A DNA stretch of 64,000 nt, taken from the NCBI GenBank assembly GCA_042701975.1, contig CP170561.1, forward strand, positions 3,038,001-3,102,000, in the 5' to 3' direction. Of the stretch, positions 9,632-17,748 are shown in pieces (the first letter of the stretch is position 1; each line of letters starts with the position of its first letter). Source of the DNA: JAFALK01 sp042701975 (GTDB taxonomy: Bacteria; Pseudomonadota; Gammaproteobacteria; Burkholderiales; Burkholderiaceae_C). Both the position numbers and the translations under genes were made by a program. A model generated the notes under the pieces. The model was not told the DNA's origin. It did no database searches and saw nothing but the letters and a program-made list of their open reading frames with translations.

Positions 9632-10539
9632 GCCTCGACCCCCGCTCGCCGCGTGAGCCACAGCAATCCGCGCGACACCGCCACGATGATCACGAACAGC
9701 ACGAAGGCGAGCGCCGAGGCCTGGCCCAGGTTCCACCACTTGAAGCCGTCTTCGAACATCAGGTAGAGCACGCTCTTGGTCGATTCCAGCGGGCCGCCCT
9801 GGGTCATCACATAGGGCTCGGCAAACAGCTGGAAATAGCCGGCGATCGTCAGGATGCTGACCATCAGCAGCGTGGGCGCGATGCCGGGCAGGGTGATGTG
9901 GCGGAACTGCGCCCAGCTCTTGGCGCCGTCCAGGCGTGCGGCTTCGTAGAGGTCTTCCGGAATCGCCTGCAGCGCGGCGATGAAGATGATCATGTTGCCG
10001 CCGAAGTTCTTCCACGCCGCGAACAGGATGATGGCGGGCATGGACCAGTGTGGATCGCCGAGCCAGTCCACCGGATGCAGGCCGATGGCGACGAGCGCGT
10101 GGTTGATCAGCCCGTAGTTCGTGTGCAGCAGGTAGCGCCAGATCACGGCCACCGCCACGAGCGTGGCCACGACCGGCGAGAACAGCGCCGTGCGCAGCAC
10201 CGGCTTGAAGCGCACGAGTTTGCTCTGCAGCATCACCGCGAACAGCAGCGACAGGCCCACCGAGAGCGGCACGCCCAGGGCCACGAAGTACAGCGTGTTG
10301 CCCAGCGCCTTCCAAAAGAGCGGCCTTTGCAGCACGCTCAAGTAATTGTCCAGACCGACGAAGCGCAGGTTCTTCAGCGAAGCCAGCGCGTAGAGGTCGA
10401 AGTCGGTCAGGCTCAGGCACAGGCCGGCCAGCACGGGCAGCAGGAAGAACAGGCCGATGACCGACAGCGCCGGCAGCGCGAAGCTCCAGGCGGCGAGCTG
10501 CTGGCGACCGAATTGAGAGCGGCTGGAGCTGCGGCTCAT
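9628..10539 (-). CDS. ABC sugar transporter permease, MalF type
   Basis: Encodes 303 residues. A short basic N-terminus is followed by six predicted membrane segments and the EAA loop EAARLDGAKSWAQFRHITLP. This is the MalF/UgpA-type inner-membrane subunit for uptake of oligosaccharides. The P-loop protein is missing from the operon. Overlaps of 4 nt on both sides indicate translational coupling with the binding protein and the second permease. Confidence 0.92.
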   Translation of the reverse strand: MSRSSSRSQFGRQQLAAWSFALPALSVIGLFFLLPVLAGLCLSLTDFDLYALASLKNLRFVGLDNYLSVLQRPLFWKALGNTLYFVALGVPLSVGLSLLFAVMLQSKLVRFKPVLRTALFSPVVATLVAVAVIWRYLLHTNYGLINHALVAIGLHPVDWLGDPHWSMPAIILFAAWKNFGGNMIIFIAALQAIPEDLYEAARLDGAKSWAQFRHITLPGIAPTLLMVSILTIAGYFQLFAEPYVMTQGGPLESTKSVLYLMFEDGFKWWNLGQASALAFVLFVIIVAVSRGLLWLTRRAGVEA

Positions 10540-11792
10540 GTGCGGCTCCTCATCCAGCGGCGCTTTTCAAGAATCTTGTCCACGATGCGGTCGATGGCAG
10601 TGGCGGTGGCGTCTGTGGAGGTGCCGTCATGCGCGGCGTGGGCGGCGAGGTTCTGCATCTCCTGCACGATGCGTTCCCACTCGGGCACGGGCGGAACCGG
10701 TTTGGCGAGCGCGAGTTGCTCCCGATAGGCGCGAGCCTGTTCGTCGGCTGCGAGTTTGGGCAAGGCCCAGCTCTTGGCGCGCGGCGGCAGGCTGCCGGTC
10801 AGTTCATAGAAGCGGCCCTGGATCTCGGGGCGGCTCAGGTACTCGAGCAGTTTCCAGGCATCGGCCTTGCGCTTGGAGCTGCGGAACACGGCCAGGCTGG
10901 CGCCGCCTGCGATCGAGGCGCCGACACCGTTCGGCCCGGGCAGGGGCGCCGTGCTCCATCGCGATTGAAAGTCAGCCGGCAGGCGGCGGCGGAACTCGCC
11001 GATGTTCCACGGGCCGGAGATGTAGAAGGCGAAGGTGCCTTTGCCGAACTCCAGCCAGAGGTTGGAGATCTCCTGGTTCGACTGCAGCGGCGCGTAGCCC
11101 TTGCGGATCAGGTCCAGATAGAAGGAGAGGGCGCGGCGGAAGCCCGGCGCGCTGAAGTTGCCGCGCGTGTCGCCGTCGCGCAGCAGGCGGTCGTCGCCTT
11201 GCAGGCCCAAGGCCAGCAGCGGTTCGAATTCATTGGACGGCAGCAGCAGCGGATGCGCGACCACGGGCTTGGGGCCTTTGGAGAGCGCCTCCATGCACTG
11301 CAGCCACTCGGCCCAGGTGCGCGGTGCGCGCTGCCAGCCCACTTGCGCGAGCAGGTCGGTGCGGTAGTAGATCAGGCGCGTGTCCACGTACCAGGGCAGG
11401 CCGAGCAAGCGCTGGTCCACCTGGTTCGTTTGCCAGATGCCGTCGAAGTAGTCGCTGTGGTCGAAGCCACCGGACGTGATCCACGGCTCCAGCGGCTCGA
11501 GCGCGTCGAGCGCTGCCAGCTCGGGCACCCAGGTATTGCCGAGCTGGGCGATGTCGGGCGTGGCATCGCCAGCAAAGGCTGTCAGCAGCTTTTCGTGGGC
11601 AGCGGTCCAGGGCAGTTGTTCGACCTGCACCGGCACGCCGGTCTCGCGCGTGAAGCCCGCAAGCAGCTCCTGCGCTACTTCGCCTTCGCGCCCCATGCCC
11701 CAGAAGACCAGGGGCTTGTCGGTGCGCGTGCAGCCGGTGGCGGCCAGTGCTGCAGCTGCCGCCGTACCGGCCAGCATCTTGCGCCGGTTCAC
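10536..11792 (-). CDS. ABC sugar-binding lipoprotein
   Basis: Encodes 418 residues starting at a GTG that overlaps the GH144 stop as GTGA. The N-terminus NRRKMLAG followed by LAATGC is a twin-arginine-like leader ending in a lipobox, so the product is probably a lipoprotein anchored in the inner membrane facing the periplasm. The body is an extracellular solute-binding protein family 1 fold with the usual WAEW and GPWNIGEF segments. It would deliver oligosaccharides from GH144 digestion to the two permeases that follow. An ATG six codons in is possible but would lose the overlap and the arginines. Confidence 0.9.
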   Translation of the reverse strand: MNRRKMLAGTAAAAALAATGCTRTDKPLVFWGMGREGEVAQELLAGFTRETGVPVQVEQLPWTAAHEKLLTAFAGDATPDIAQLGNTWVPELAALDALEPLEPWITSGGFDHSDYFDGIWQTNQVDQRLLGLPWYVDTRLIYYRTDLLAQVGWQRAPRTWAEWLQCMEALSKGPKPVVAHPLLLPSNEFEPLLALGLQGDDRLLRDGDTRGNFSAPGFRRALSFYLDLIRKGYAPLQSNQEISNLWLEFGKGTFAFYISGPWNIGEFRRRLPADFQSRWSTAPLPGPNGVGASIAGGASLAVFRSSKRKADAWKLLEYLSRPEIQGRFYELTGSLPPRAKSWALPKLAADEQARAYREQLALAKPVPPVPEWERIVQEMQNLAAHAAHDGTSTDATATAIDRIVDKILEKRRWMRSRT

Positions 11793-13252
11793 CCCAGCCA
11801 CCCGCCCTTGAAGCCGGCGCGCTGAAGACCGGTGCGCAGATGCATGTTCTTCTTCATCGCCTTCCACACGATCTCGCCGCGATAGTTGGCCAGCATGGCC
11901 AGCATCGGACCCTGGTCGATGCCGAGGTAGTCCTTGTTGAACCAGCCCATGCCGGGTACGACGCGGCCGTTGCGACTGCTCGCGCCGGGGAAGTCGAAGG
12001 TCGGGTTGAAGGAATCGAGGAAGCCGTACTTCTGGTAGAGCTTGTCGCCATAGCGTAACTTCATGTCCATCAGCGCCGGAATGCAGATCTCCGGCGCGAA
12101 GGCGATGGACGCGCCCGCGCCATAGGGCGCCAGCGTGCCGTCGTCGATCGGGCCGTATTCGCCGTTCACGCCGCGACCGGCATAGGAGATGAAGCGGCGC
12201 TTGCGGCCTTCGATCTCGACTTCGGTATCGGCCGGGCCGTCGCTGGCGCTCACGCCCCAGAGCGTGGCGCCGTAGCCCTTGAAGCCCATCGGGTTGACGG
12301 TGGCGTAGGTGCGCTGCGCGTAGGTGGCGCGGCGCGAGTTCTCGAAGTAGTCGAGCTTTTTGTCCGGCGACTTCTCGCGCAGATAAGCGTCGCTCAGTCC
12401 GCGCATGTCCACCCAGCACTGCGTGAACTGGTGGCCGAACAGCGGCCCGAAACGCAGGAAGCGCTGGCCATAGGCCTCGCCCCAGGCGCGTGGCAGCGTG
12501 GAGGCCCACGCGCCGTAGGCGCTTTCGCTCACCGGCTTGCCGGGCGAGCCGAGCGCCAACAGGTAGAGGATCTGCGATTCGTCGTAGGCGCGCCAGTCGT
12601 GGTCGAACAGGCCCTTCTCGGGCGACCAGCCGTGGCAGATGGCCGGCGAGCGCGGCATGAAGCCGTTCCAGTCCACGCGGGCATAGATCGTGTCGACGAT
12701 GCGGCGGACCTCGACCTCGCGTGCAGCCGCGCCATCGAAGTAGCTCTGCACGGCCAGCATGCCGGCCAGCAGCAGGGCGGTATCGATGGTGGAGAGCTCG
12801 CAATCGCGGAAGCGCGTGCCGGTCTCCATGTCGAGGAAGTGATAGAAAAATCCGCGATGACCGGCCTTGCCGGAGGCCTCGGGGCCTTGAGGAGCATCGC
12901 GGAAAAACTTGAGCGTGGTGAGCACGCGGCTCAGGCCTTGCTCGCGGGTGATGAAGCCGCGCTCCATGCCGACGATGTAGGCCGTGAGGCCAAAGCCAAC
13001 AGCTGCAATCGAGCAGAAGCTGGGCGTGGGCCAGCGATCGGGAACCAGGCCGGTCTTGGCGTCGGTCGTTTCCCAGAAGAAGTTGAAGGTGCGGCGTTCC
13101 AGGTCGTCCAGGAAGGCGCTCTGCGCAGGCGTGCGCGTAGCCGTCTGCGGCGCAGTCGTCGTGGAGGCATCGGCCAGCGCCCACGAGGGCACAAGCAGAG
13201 CGCTGCCGGCACCGAGCAGGAGCGCCCGGCGTTGGAGGAAGAAGTCGTTCAT
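11789..13252 (-). CDS. GH144-type endo-beta-1,2-glucanase (glucoamylase-like domain)
   Basis: Encodes 487 residues. A leader with LQRRALLLG (Tat-like) is followed by the glucoamylase-like (PF10091) domain. Visible motifs include FFWETTDAKTGLVPDRW, the acidic FRDCELSTIDTALL stretch (D150, E152, D157), and GINxxFAPEI-like segments near the C-terminus. The characterised members in Bacteroidetes are GH144 enzymes that cut beta-1,2-glucan to sophoro-oligosaccharides. Periplasmic or outer-envelope location is inferred from the leader. It heads a string of seven overlapping genes. No clear Shine-Dalgarno precedes the ATG; instead a strong hairpin ends 9 bases upstream. Confidence 0.85.
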   Translation of the reverse strand: MNDFFLQRRALLLGAGSALLVPSWALADASTTTAPQTATRTPAQSAFLDDLERRTFNFFWETTDAKTGLVPDRWPTPSFCSIAAVGFGLTAYIVGMERGFITREQGLSRVLTTLKFFRDAPQGPEASGKAGHRGFFYHFLDMETGTRFRDCELSTIDTALLLAGMLAVQSYFDGAAAREVEVRRIVDTIYARVDWNGFMPRSPAICHGWSPEKGLFDHDWRAYDESQILYLLALGSPGKPVSESAYGAWASTLPRAWGEAYGQRFLRFGPLFGHQFTQCWVDMRGLSDAYLREKSPDKKLDYFENSRRATYAQRTYATVNPMGFKGYGATLWGVSASDGPADTEVEIEGRKRRFISYAGRGVNGEYGPIDDGTLAPYGAGASIAFAPEICIPALMDMKLRYGDKLYQKYGFLDSFNPTFDFPGASSRNGRVVPGMGWFNKDYLGIDQGPMLAMLANYRGEIVWKAMKKNMHLRTGLQRAGFKGGWLG

Positions 13253-13261
13253 GCGAGGGGG

Positions 13262-13294
13262 GCTGACTGCGCCCGAGTGTCGGGCGCAGTCAGC
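13262..13294 (-). other. Perfect 15-bp stem-loop between receptor and GH144
   Basis: A perfect 15-bp stem with a 3-nt loop lies 12 bases after the receptor stop and 9 bases before the GH144 start. No U-run follows on the minus strand, so it is not a standard intrinsic terminator. More likely it is an mRNA 3'-end stabiliser or attenuator that sets receptor expression above the downstream genes. Confidence 0.75.
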
Positions 13295-13306
13295 TTGACG
13301 GCAAGG

Positions 13307-16243
13307 TTAGAAGGCGTAAGACACGGTCACCTTGTAGGTGCGCATGCTGCCGCGGATGTCGTTGGCCTTTCCGAGGGTCGGGTTGTCGCCACCGAGGTAG
13401 TTCTGCGGGTTGCCCGGACCGCCGGCCCAGTCGTCATAGAAGCCCCAGTTGGTGCGGTTGAACAGGTTCAGCGCATCGGCACGCACCTTCAGCGATCCAG
13501 GGCCGATCTTGAAGTCCTTGAACAGACCCATGTCGAAGCTGCTGTAGTTGCCCGACTTGCCTTCCACGTACACGCACTTGTCCCAACCGTTGGCGCAGCT
13601 GGTGATGCGGCGCGGATTGCCCGTGTCGTAAGTCCACTTGCCCGAGACGCCGAGGCCCCAAGGCAGCTTGTCGGTAAAGCCGGCCAGCACCAGGCGGTCC
13701 TTGGCCAGCATGTACGACGGGTTCCAGCCGTGCGTGCCCTTGCCATAGGTCCAGTCGAAGATGTCCGTGCCCCACTCCTTGTTGGTGGTCTTGCCATCAG
13801 CATGGGTGTAGGCCACCGACACGCTCCAGCCGCTGGCGGGCGTGTAGGGCTTCTCGAGCTTGACGAACAGGCTGGTGGTCTTGATCTCGCCGACGGTGTC
13901 GCCCAGGATCAAGTTGCCGTAGCCGTTCGGGCCGCCCCACAGCGGGTCGATGTTGCTTTGCGTACCCCAGCCACCGTTCGGATCGCGGTTGCCGCTGAAC
14001 CAGACGAACTGGTTCTTGGCATGCTGCTCGGTGATCGAGACATCGGCGTTCCATTCGCCAATGGCCTGGCGCACGCCCAGGCTGAACTGGTCGGCGAACG
14101 GCATCTTGTAGTTGTTCTTGATCAGCCAGATTTCGCCGACCTGCGCGTTGTGCTGCTTCTCCTGCAGGGCCTGGTTGGCCATCGTGCGGTCGTAGCTGCG
14201 ACCCGCGCCGCCGTAGATCACGGTCTGCTTGTCGCCCAGCACGTCGTACGAGAAGCCCACGCGCGGTGCCAGCGCGCCCTTGTAGGCCTTGCGCGAGCTG
14301 CCGTTGGCGATGTAGTCGTCGATGTTGACGCCGCCCTTGGCCAGCGACTGCGCATACGTCTGGCCGGCCGGCGCGGTGATGCCGCCGATGGTGCGGCCAT
14401 CCAGCCCGTGCACCGCCGTCACGATACCGCTCGGCGTGACGTAGTCGTTGTTGAGCATGTTGTCTTCGTAGTCCCAGCGCGCGCCGAGCGAGACATCCAG
14501 TTGCTTCGTGATCGACCAGTCGTCCTGCAGGTATAGGCCGAACTGCTTGTTGTTGAAGTTCACGTCGACCGGCGTGGCCGCTGGCGTGATCTGGCACTGG
14601 TCGCTCTGAAGGCCGTTGCTGGACACGTTGGTGCCCGTGCAGAGGCCGTTGGCGTAGTAGGGCTGGCCGGTGGTCGTGTCCACGATCACGTTGACCGCCG
14701 CCACACCGTACTGCGTGCCGCCGAGGCGGTACTTCATCGCCTTGAGCTGGGCGCCGCCCTTGATCACGTGGCCTGCGATGCCGGTGTAGGTCAGGTCGTC
14801 CTTGAGGTAGACCTCGCCCTGCTTGCGGTCTTGCATGTCTGGCGAGCCGCCCACCCACAGGATGTCCTGCGAGTTGTTGAGGGCAGGCGTCGTTGCCGAG
14901 ATCGGGTACTTGTAGCGGAACAGCGTGCCGCCGGTGACCGAGTGCGGGTTCCAGCGCGAGTCGGCAAAGCCGACCTTGGCCTCGTTCAACCAGGGGCCGC
15001 GCGTCCATTCGTGCGCGACGTCCAGGCGTGACTCGGTGGTCTTGCTGTCGGATTCGGTGGAGGCGGCAGCGATGCCGCTGGAGTCAGTCAGGTTCTTGGC
15101 GTGTTCATCACGCAGCGTAAAGCTCACGTCCAGCTTCTGCTCGTCGTCGATCTGCGCCGAGAGCTTGCCGAACAGGAGGTTCTCCTTGAAGGTGCGCTTG
15201 TACTGGCCCTGCTGCGACTTGAGGCCGCTGACGAGCGTGGCACTGGCCGGGTACTTGTCGAAGTTCTTGCCGACGATTTGCATCGGGTTGTCGATCTGCT
15301 TGCCGTCGTATGCCAGGAAGAAGTGCAGCTTGTCCTGCACGATCGGGCCGCCGAGCGAGAAGCCTTCCTCGTACTGGCTGAAGGAGGGGCGCGCAACGCC
15401 CGCTGCCTCGCCGTCCTTCTCCTTCGGGCTGAGGGCGCGCCAGTTCGAACCCGTGCGGTTGCCGTAGACCTCGCCGTGGAGTTCGTTGGTGCCGGACTTG
15501 GTCACGGCCGTGATGCCCAGCGAAGTCAGCTGGTCGTATTCGGCCTTGTAGTTCTGCGTCAGCACGCGGTACTCGCCGATGGCGCCCTGCGGGAACGGAT
15601 TGCCTTGGCTGCTTTCCTGGCCCACCACGCCGCCGCGCAGGATGTTGTTCTTGCGGCCGACGCCGTCGATGAAGATGTTGACGCTGTCTTCGTTCTGCGC
15701 ACCACCGCGAATACGCGTGCTGCCGTCCGTGCCGGTTTCGAACTGCGCGCCCGGCGCCAGGTCCACGGCCGAGAGGAAGTTGCGCGTGAATTGCGGCAGG
15801 TTCTCGATCATCTTGGTCGAGACCAGGGTGCTGACCTGCGTATCCCGAACGCCTTGGCGCTGGGCCGTACCTGTCACGACCACCGTGGCGAGCTGATTGG
15901 TGCCGCTGGCCAGGTCGAGCGTGGCGCTTTCGCCGACCGACAGCGTGACCACGCTGCCCTGGCTGGCGCCCGCAACGCGGATTTCATAGGTGCCCGGGTT
16001 CAGGCCGACGAGCACATAGCTGCCGTCGGACAGGGTCTTGGCGCGGTAGGTGTTGCCGTTGGCCTTGTTGACGGCGACCACGTCGGTGCCGGCCGGCGCC
16101 TTGGCGCCCGCGGCCGTGATCTGGCCGCGAACGGTGGCGGAAGCGGTCTGCGCCTGCGCCATCCCCCCAGCCACCAGCGCGGCCGTCAGCACGCCCAGTC
16201 GCATCAGCTGTCTCGGCAGCTGCGGTTTAGAAATTCGGTCCAT
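13307..16243 (-). CDS. TonB-dependent receptor with N-terminal regulatory-like beta domain
   Basis: Encodes 978 residues. A signal peptide (ending AQA, about residue 31) is followed by a carboxypeptidase-regulatory-like beta-sandwich (about 36-105), a plug domain (about 115-260, with STRIRGGAQNEDSVNIFIDG) and a 22-strand barrel ending in the C-terminal aromatic VSYAF. Such Oar-like receptors import large ligands across the outer membrane using TonB. Placed between a LacI regulator and glucan-processing genes, it probably takes up beta-1,2-glucan or its oligosaccharides. It follows lacI on the same strand with 80 bases between, a gap that has short GAAC repeats but no operator that I can recognise. 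Confidence 0.9.
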   Translation of the reverse strand: MDRISKPQLPRQLMRLGVLTAALVAGGMAQAQTASATVRGQITAAGAKAPAGTDVVAVNKANGNTYRAKTLSDGSYVLVGLNPGTYEIRVAGASQGSVVTLSVGESATLDLASGTNQLATVVVTGTAQRQGVRDTQVSTLVSTKMIENLPQFTRNFLSAVDLAPGAQFETGTDGSTRIRGGAQNEDSVNIFIDGVGRKNNILRGGVVGQESSQGNPFPQGAIGEYRVLTQNYKAEYDQLTSLGITAVTKSGTNELHGEVYGNRTGSNWRALSPKEKDGEAAGVARPSFSQYEEGFSLGGPIVQDKLHFFLAYDGKQIDNPMQIVGKNFDKYPASATLVSGLKSQQGQYKRTFKENLLFGKLSAQIDDEQKLDVSFTLRDEHAKNLTDSSGIAAASTESDSKTTESRLDVAHEWTRGPWLNEAKVGFADSRWNPHSVTGGTLFRYKYPISATTPALNNSQDILWVGGSPDMQDRKQGEVYLKDDLTYTGIAGHVIKGGAQLKAMKYRLGGTQYGVAAVNVIVDTTTGQPYYANGLCTGTNVSSNGLQSDQCQITPAATPVDVNFNNKQFGLYLQDDWSITKQLDVSLGARWDYEDNMLNNDYVTPSGIVTAVHGLDGRTIGGITAPAGQTYAQSLAKGGVNIDDYIANGSSRKAYKGALAPRVGFSYDVLGDKQTVIYGGAGRSYDRTMANQALQEKQHNAQVGEIWLIKNNYKMPFADQFSLGVRQAIGEWNADVSITEQHAKNQFVWFSGNRDPNGGWGTQSNIDPLWGGPNGYGNLILGDTVGEIKTTSLFVKLEKPYTPASGWSVSVAYTHADGKTTNKEWGTDIFDWTYGKGTHGWNPSYMLAKDRLVLAGFTDKLPWGLGVSGKWTYDTGNPRRITSCANGWDKCVYVEGKSGNYSSFDMGLFKDFKIGPGSLKVRADALNLFNRTNWGFYDDWAGGPGNPQNYLGGDNPTLGKANDIRGSMRTYKVTVSYAF

Positions 16244-16323
16244 GGTCTGTCTCCTGCTGTTGTGGTTTGGTGAGTGATTGAAAGAAAGAACGAACGAAAA
16301 AACGAACGAACGGAAAGCTGCCG

Positions 16324-17355
16324 CTAATTGGGTCCTTGTGTGCGGCCGGGACTCTGGCTGGAAGGGCGAACCATCAGTTCGACCTCCAGGGTTTGTTGGT
16401 GGGTGTTGAGGGCCTGGGTGGTGTTGATGTCGCCGCCGATCAGGGCCACCAGGGCCTCGACGGCCAGGCGGCCCAGTTCGACCACGGGCACGCGCACGGT
16501 GGTCAGGGCCGGGGTCAGGTAGCGCGAGATGGGGATGTCGTCGAAGCCGGCCAGGGCCAGGTCGCGCGGCAGTTGCAGGCCGGCTTCTTGCAGGGCGCCG
16601 TGCAGGCCGATGGCGGTCATGTCGTTGGCGGCGAAGACGGCGTCGGGACGTTCGGTCAGCGCCAGCAACGCATGACCCGCCGCGGCGCCGCCGGATTCGG
16701 TGAAGTCGCCGGGGAATTCGATCGGCTCGGTGCCGGGCCAGAGTTCGGCCAGGGCTTCGCGGTAGCCGCGCTGGCGTTCGGCGGCCTCGAAGTTGCCGGC
16801 CGGACCGGCCACGAAGGCCACGCGCCGCACACCCTGGGCATGAAAGTGCTGCATCACGGCCCGGGCGCCGCCGTAGTTGTCCACGGTGAAGGAAGGATGG
16901 GGCGTGCGGCCGGCGGCGGTGCCCATCAGCACGGCGGGAACGCCGCCGGGCAGGTTCTGGTCCAGGAAGTCCGGGTCGGCGTGGGGGGACAAGACCAGCA
17001 GCCCGTCCACCCGGCCGTGCATGGCGCGCAGGGCGGCGGCGGCCTCGCGGGCGTCGCCATGAGAGCTGGACAGCAGCAGGTGCTGGCCGTGGGCGCGGGC
17101 GGCCACGTCGATGCCGCGGATCAGCTCGGAGAAATATTCGCCGTGCAGGTCGGGCAGCAGGGCGCCCAGGGTTTGCGTGGATTTGGTGATCAGGCTGCGC
17201 GCGGCGCCCGAGGGCGAAAACCGCAGGGCCTGGGCCGCTTCCTCGATGCGCTGGCGGGTGCCGGGCAGCACGTTGTTGGCGCCGTTGAGCGCCCGCGACA
17301 CCGTGGCCACGGACACGCCGGCGGCCTTGGCGACGTCGCGGATGGTGGCGGCCAT
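16324..17355 (-). CDS. LacI family transcriptional regulator
   Basis: Encodes 343 residues. An N-terminal LacI helix-turn-helix (TIRDVAKAAGVSVATVSRALNG) is followed by the YSPS/FSPSGAARSL hinge and a periplasmic-binding-like sensor domain. It presumably represses the glucan locus that follows on the same strand until a sugar is bound. A promoter with a 20-bp palindromic operator lies directly upstream (17416-17465), which points to autoregulation and possibly read-through into the receptor operon. The ligand is unknown. Confidence 0.93.
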   Translation of the reverse strand: MAATIRDVAKAAGVSVATVSRALNGANNVLPGTRQRIEEAAQALRFSPSGAARSLITKSTQTLGALLPDLHGEYFSELIRGIDVAARAHGQHLLLSSSHGDAREAAAALRAMHGRVDGLLVLSPHADPDFLDQNLPGGVPAVLMGTAAGRTPHPSFTVDNYGGARAVMQHFHAQGVRRVAFVAGPAGNFEAAERQRGYREALAELWPGTEPIEFPGDFTESGGAAAGHALLALTERPDAVFAANDMTAIGLHGALQEAGLQLPRDLALAGFDDIPISRYLTPALTTVRVPVVELGRLAVEALVALIGGDINTTQALNTHQQTLEVELMVRPSSQSPGRTQGPN

Positions 17356-17415
17356 CAGGCGCCCCGTCCTTCGATGCGAGCGTTCATGAGCTGACTTGTC
17401 TCCGCATTTTTGGTG

Positions 17416-17435
17416 TCATGTAAACGTTTACATGA
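17416..17435. promoter_or_regulatory. LacI-type operator
   Basis: TCATGTAAACGTTTACATGA is a perfect 20-bp palindrome with the central CG and the TGnAAnCGnTTnCA core of LacI-family operators. It lies immediately after the -10 box of the lacI promoter, over the expected transcription start, the classical position for repression. It ends 61 bases before the lacI start codon. Confidence 0.85.
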
Positions 17436-17436
17436 G

Positions 17437-17465
17437 AATTTAGGTGCCGCCGATTGATGTGTCAA
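17437..17465 (-). promoter_or_regulatory. Sigma-70 promoter of the lacI gene
   Basis: On the minus strand TTGACA (17465-17460) is a perfect -35 box, followed by exactly 17 bases and TAAATT (17442-17437) as -10. Transcription would begin near 17430, within the operator. The 5' leader to the lacI start would be about 75 nt. Confidence 0.75.
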
Positions 17466-17619
17466 TCCGGGTCAGCAACGGATGTGGCGTGGCCGACTCA
17501 GCCCGGATCGGGTGCCCCGGAAGGGTTGCCGAGGCTTGATTCCAGAGTGGGGGCGGGAAAATTCGGCGGCAAAGGGCCCCAACAAAAGGGGGGCGCCGAA
17601 AAAAAGTGATGTAAATGCC

Positions 17620-17646
17620 TAAAGTCTGCGCAAGGTCAGCCGAAAA
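17620..17646 (+). promoter_or_regulatory. FliA (sigma-28)-like promoter
   Basis: TAAAGTCT, then 11 bases, then GCCGAAAA. The enterobacterial sigma-28 consensus is TAAAGTTT-N11-GCCGATAA, so 14 of 16 positions match with the exact spacer. It faces the small EF-hand gene at 17749, giving a leader of about 95 nt. In this leader CGACCC (17655-17660) and GGGTCG (17670-17675) can pair. The rest of the gap between 17356 and 17748 shows no further gene. Confidence 0.65.
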
Positions 17647-17748
17647 GCTCGATACGACCCGCCCGTAAGGGGTCGGTACCCAGGAGATCGAAGTCGATCG
17701 AGAAGGAGGGGTGCCGACGGGGCAGGGGTCCAACAGGAGTCATTGAAC

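Noticed and set aside
12431..14536. Long plus-strand open frame across GH144 and the TonB receptor
   Set aside because: It spans two genes on the other strand, has no start signal and no domain motifs.
17689..17748. Riboswitch in the leader of the EF-hand gene
   Set aside because: There is a stem, but the conserved motifs of cyclic-di-GMP or other known riboswitches are not seen.
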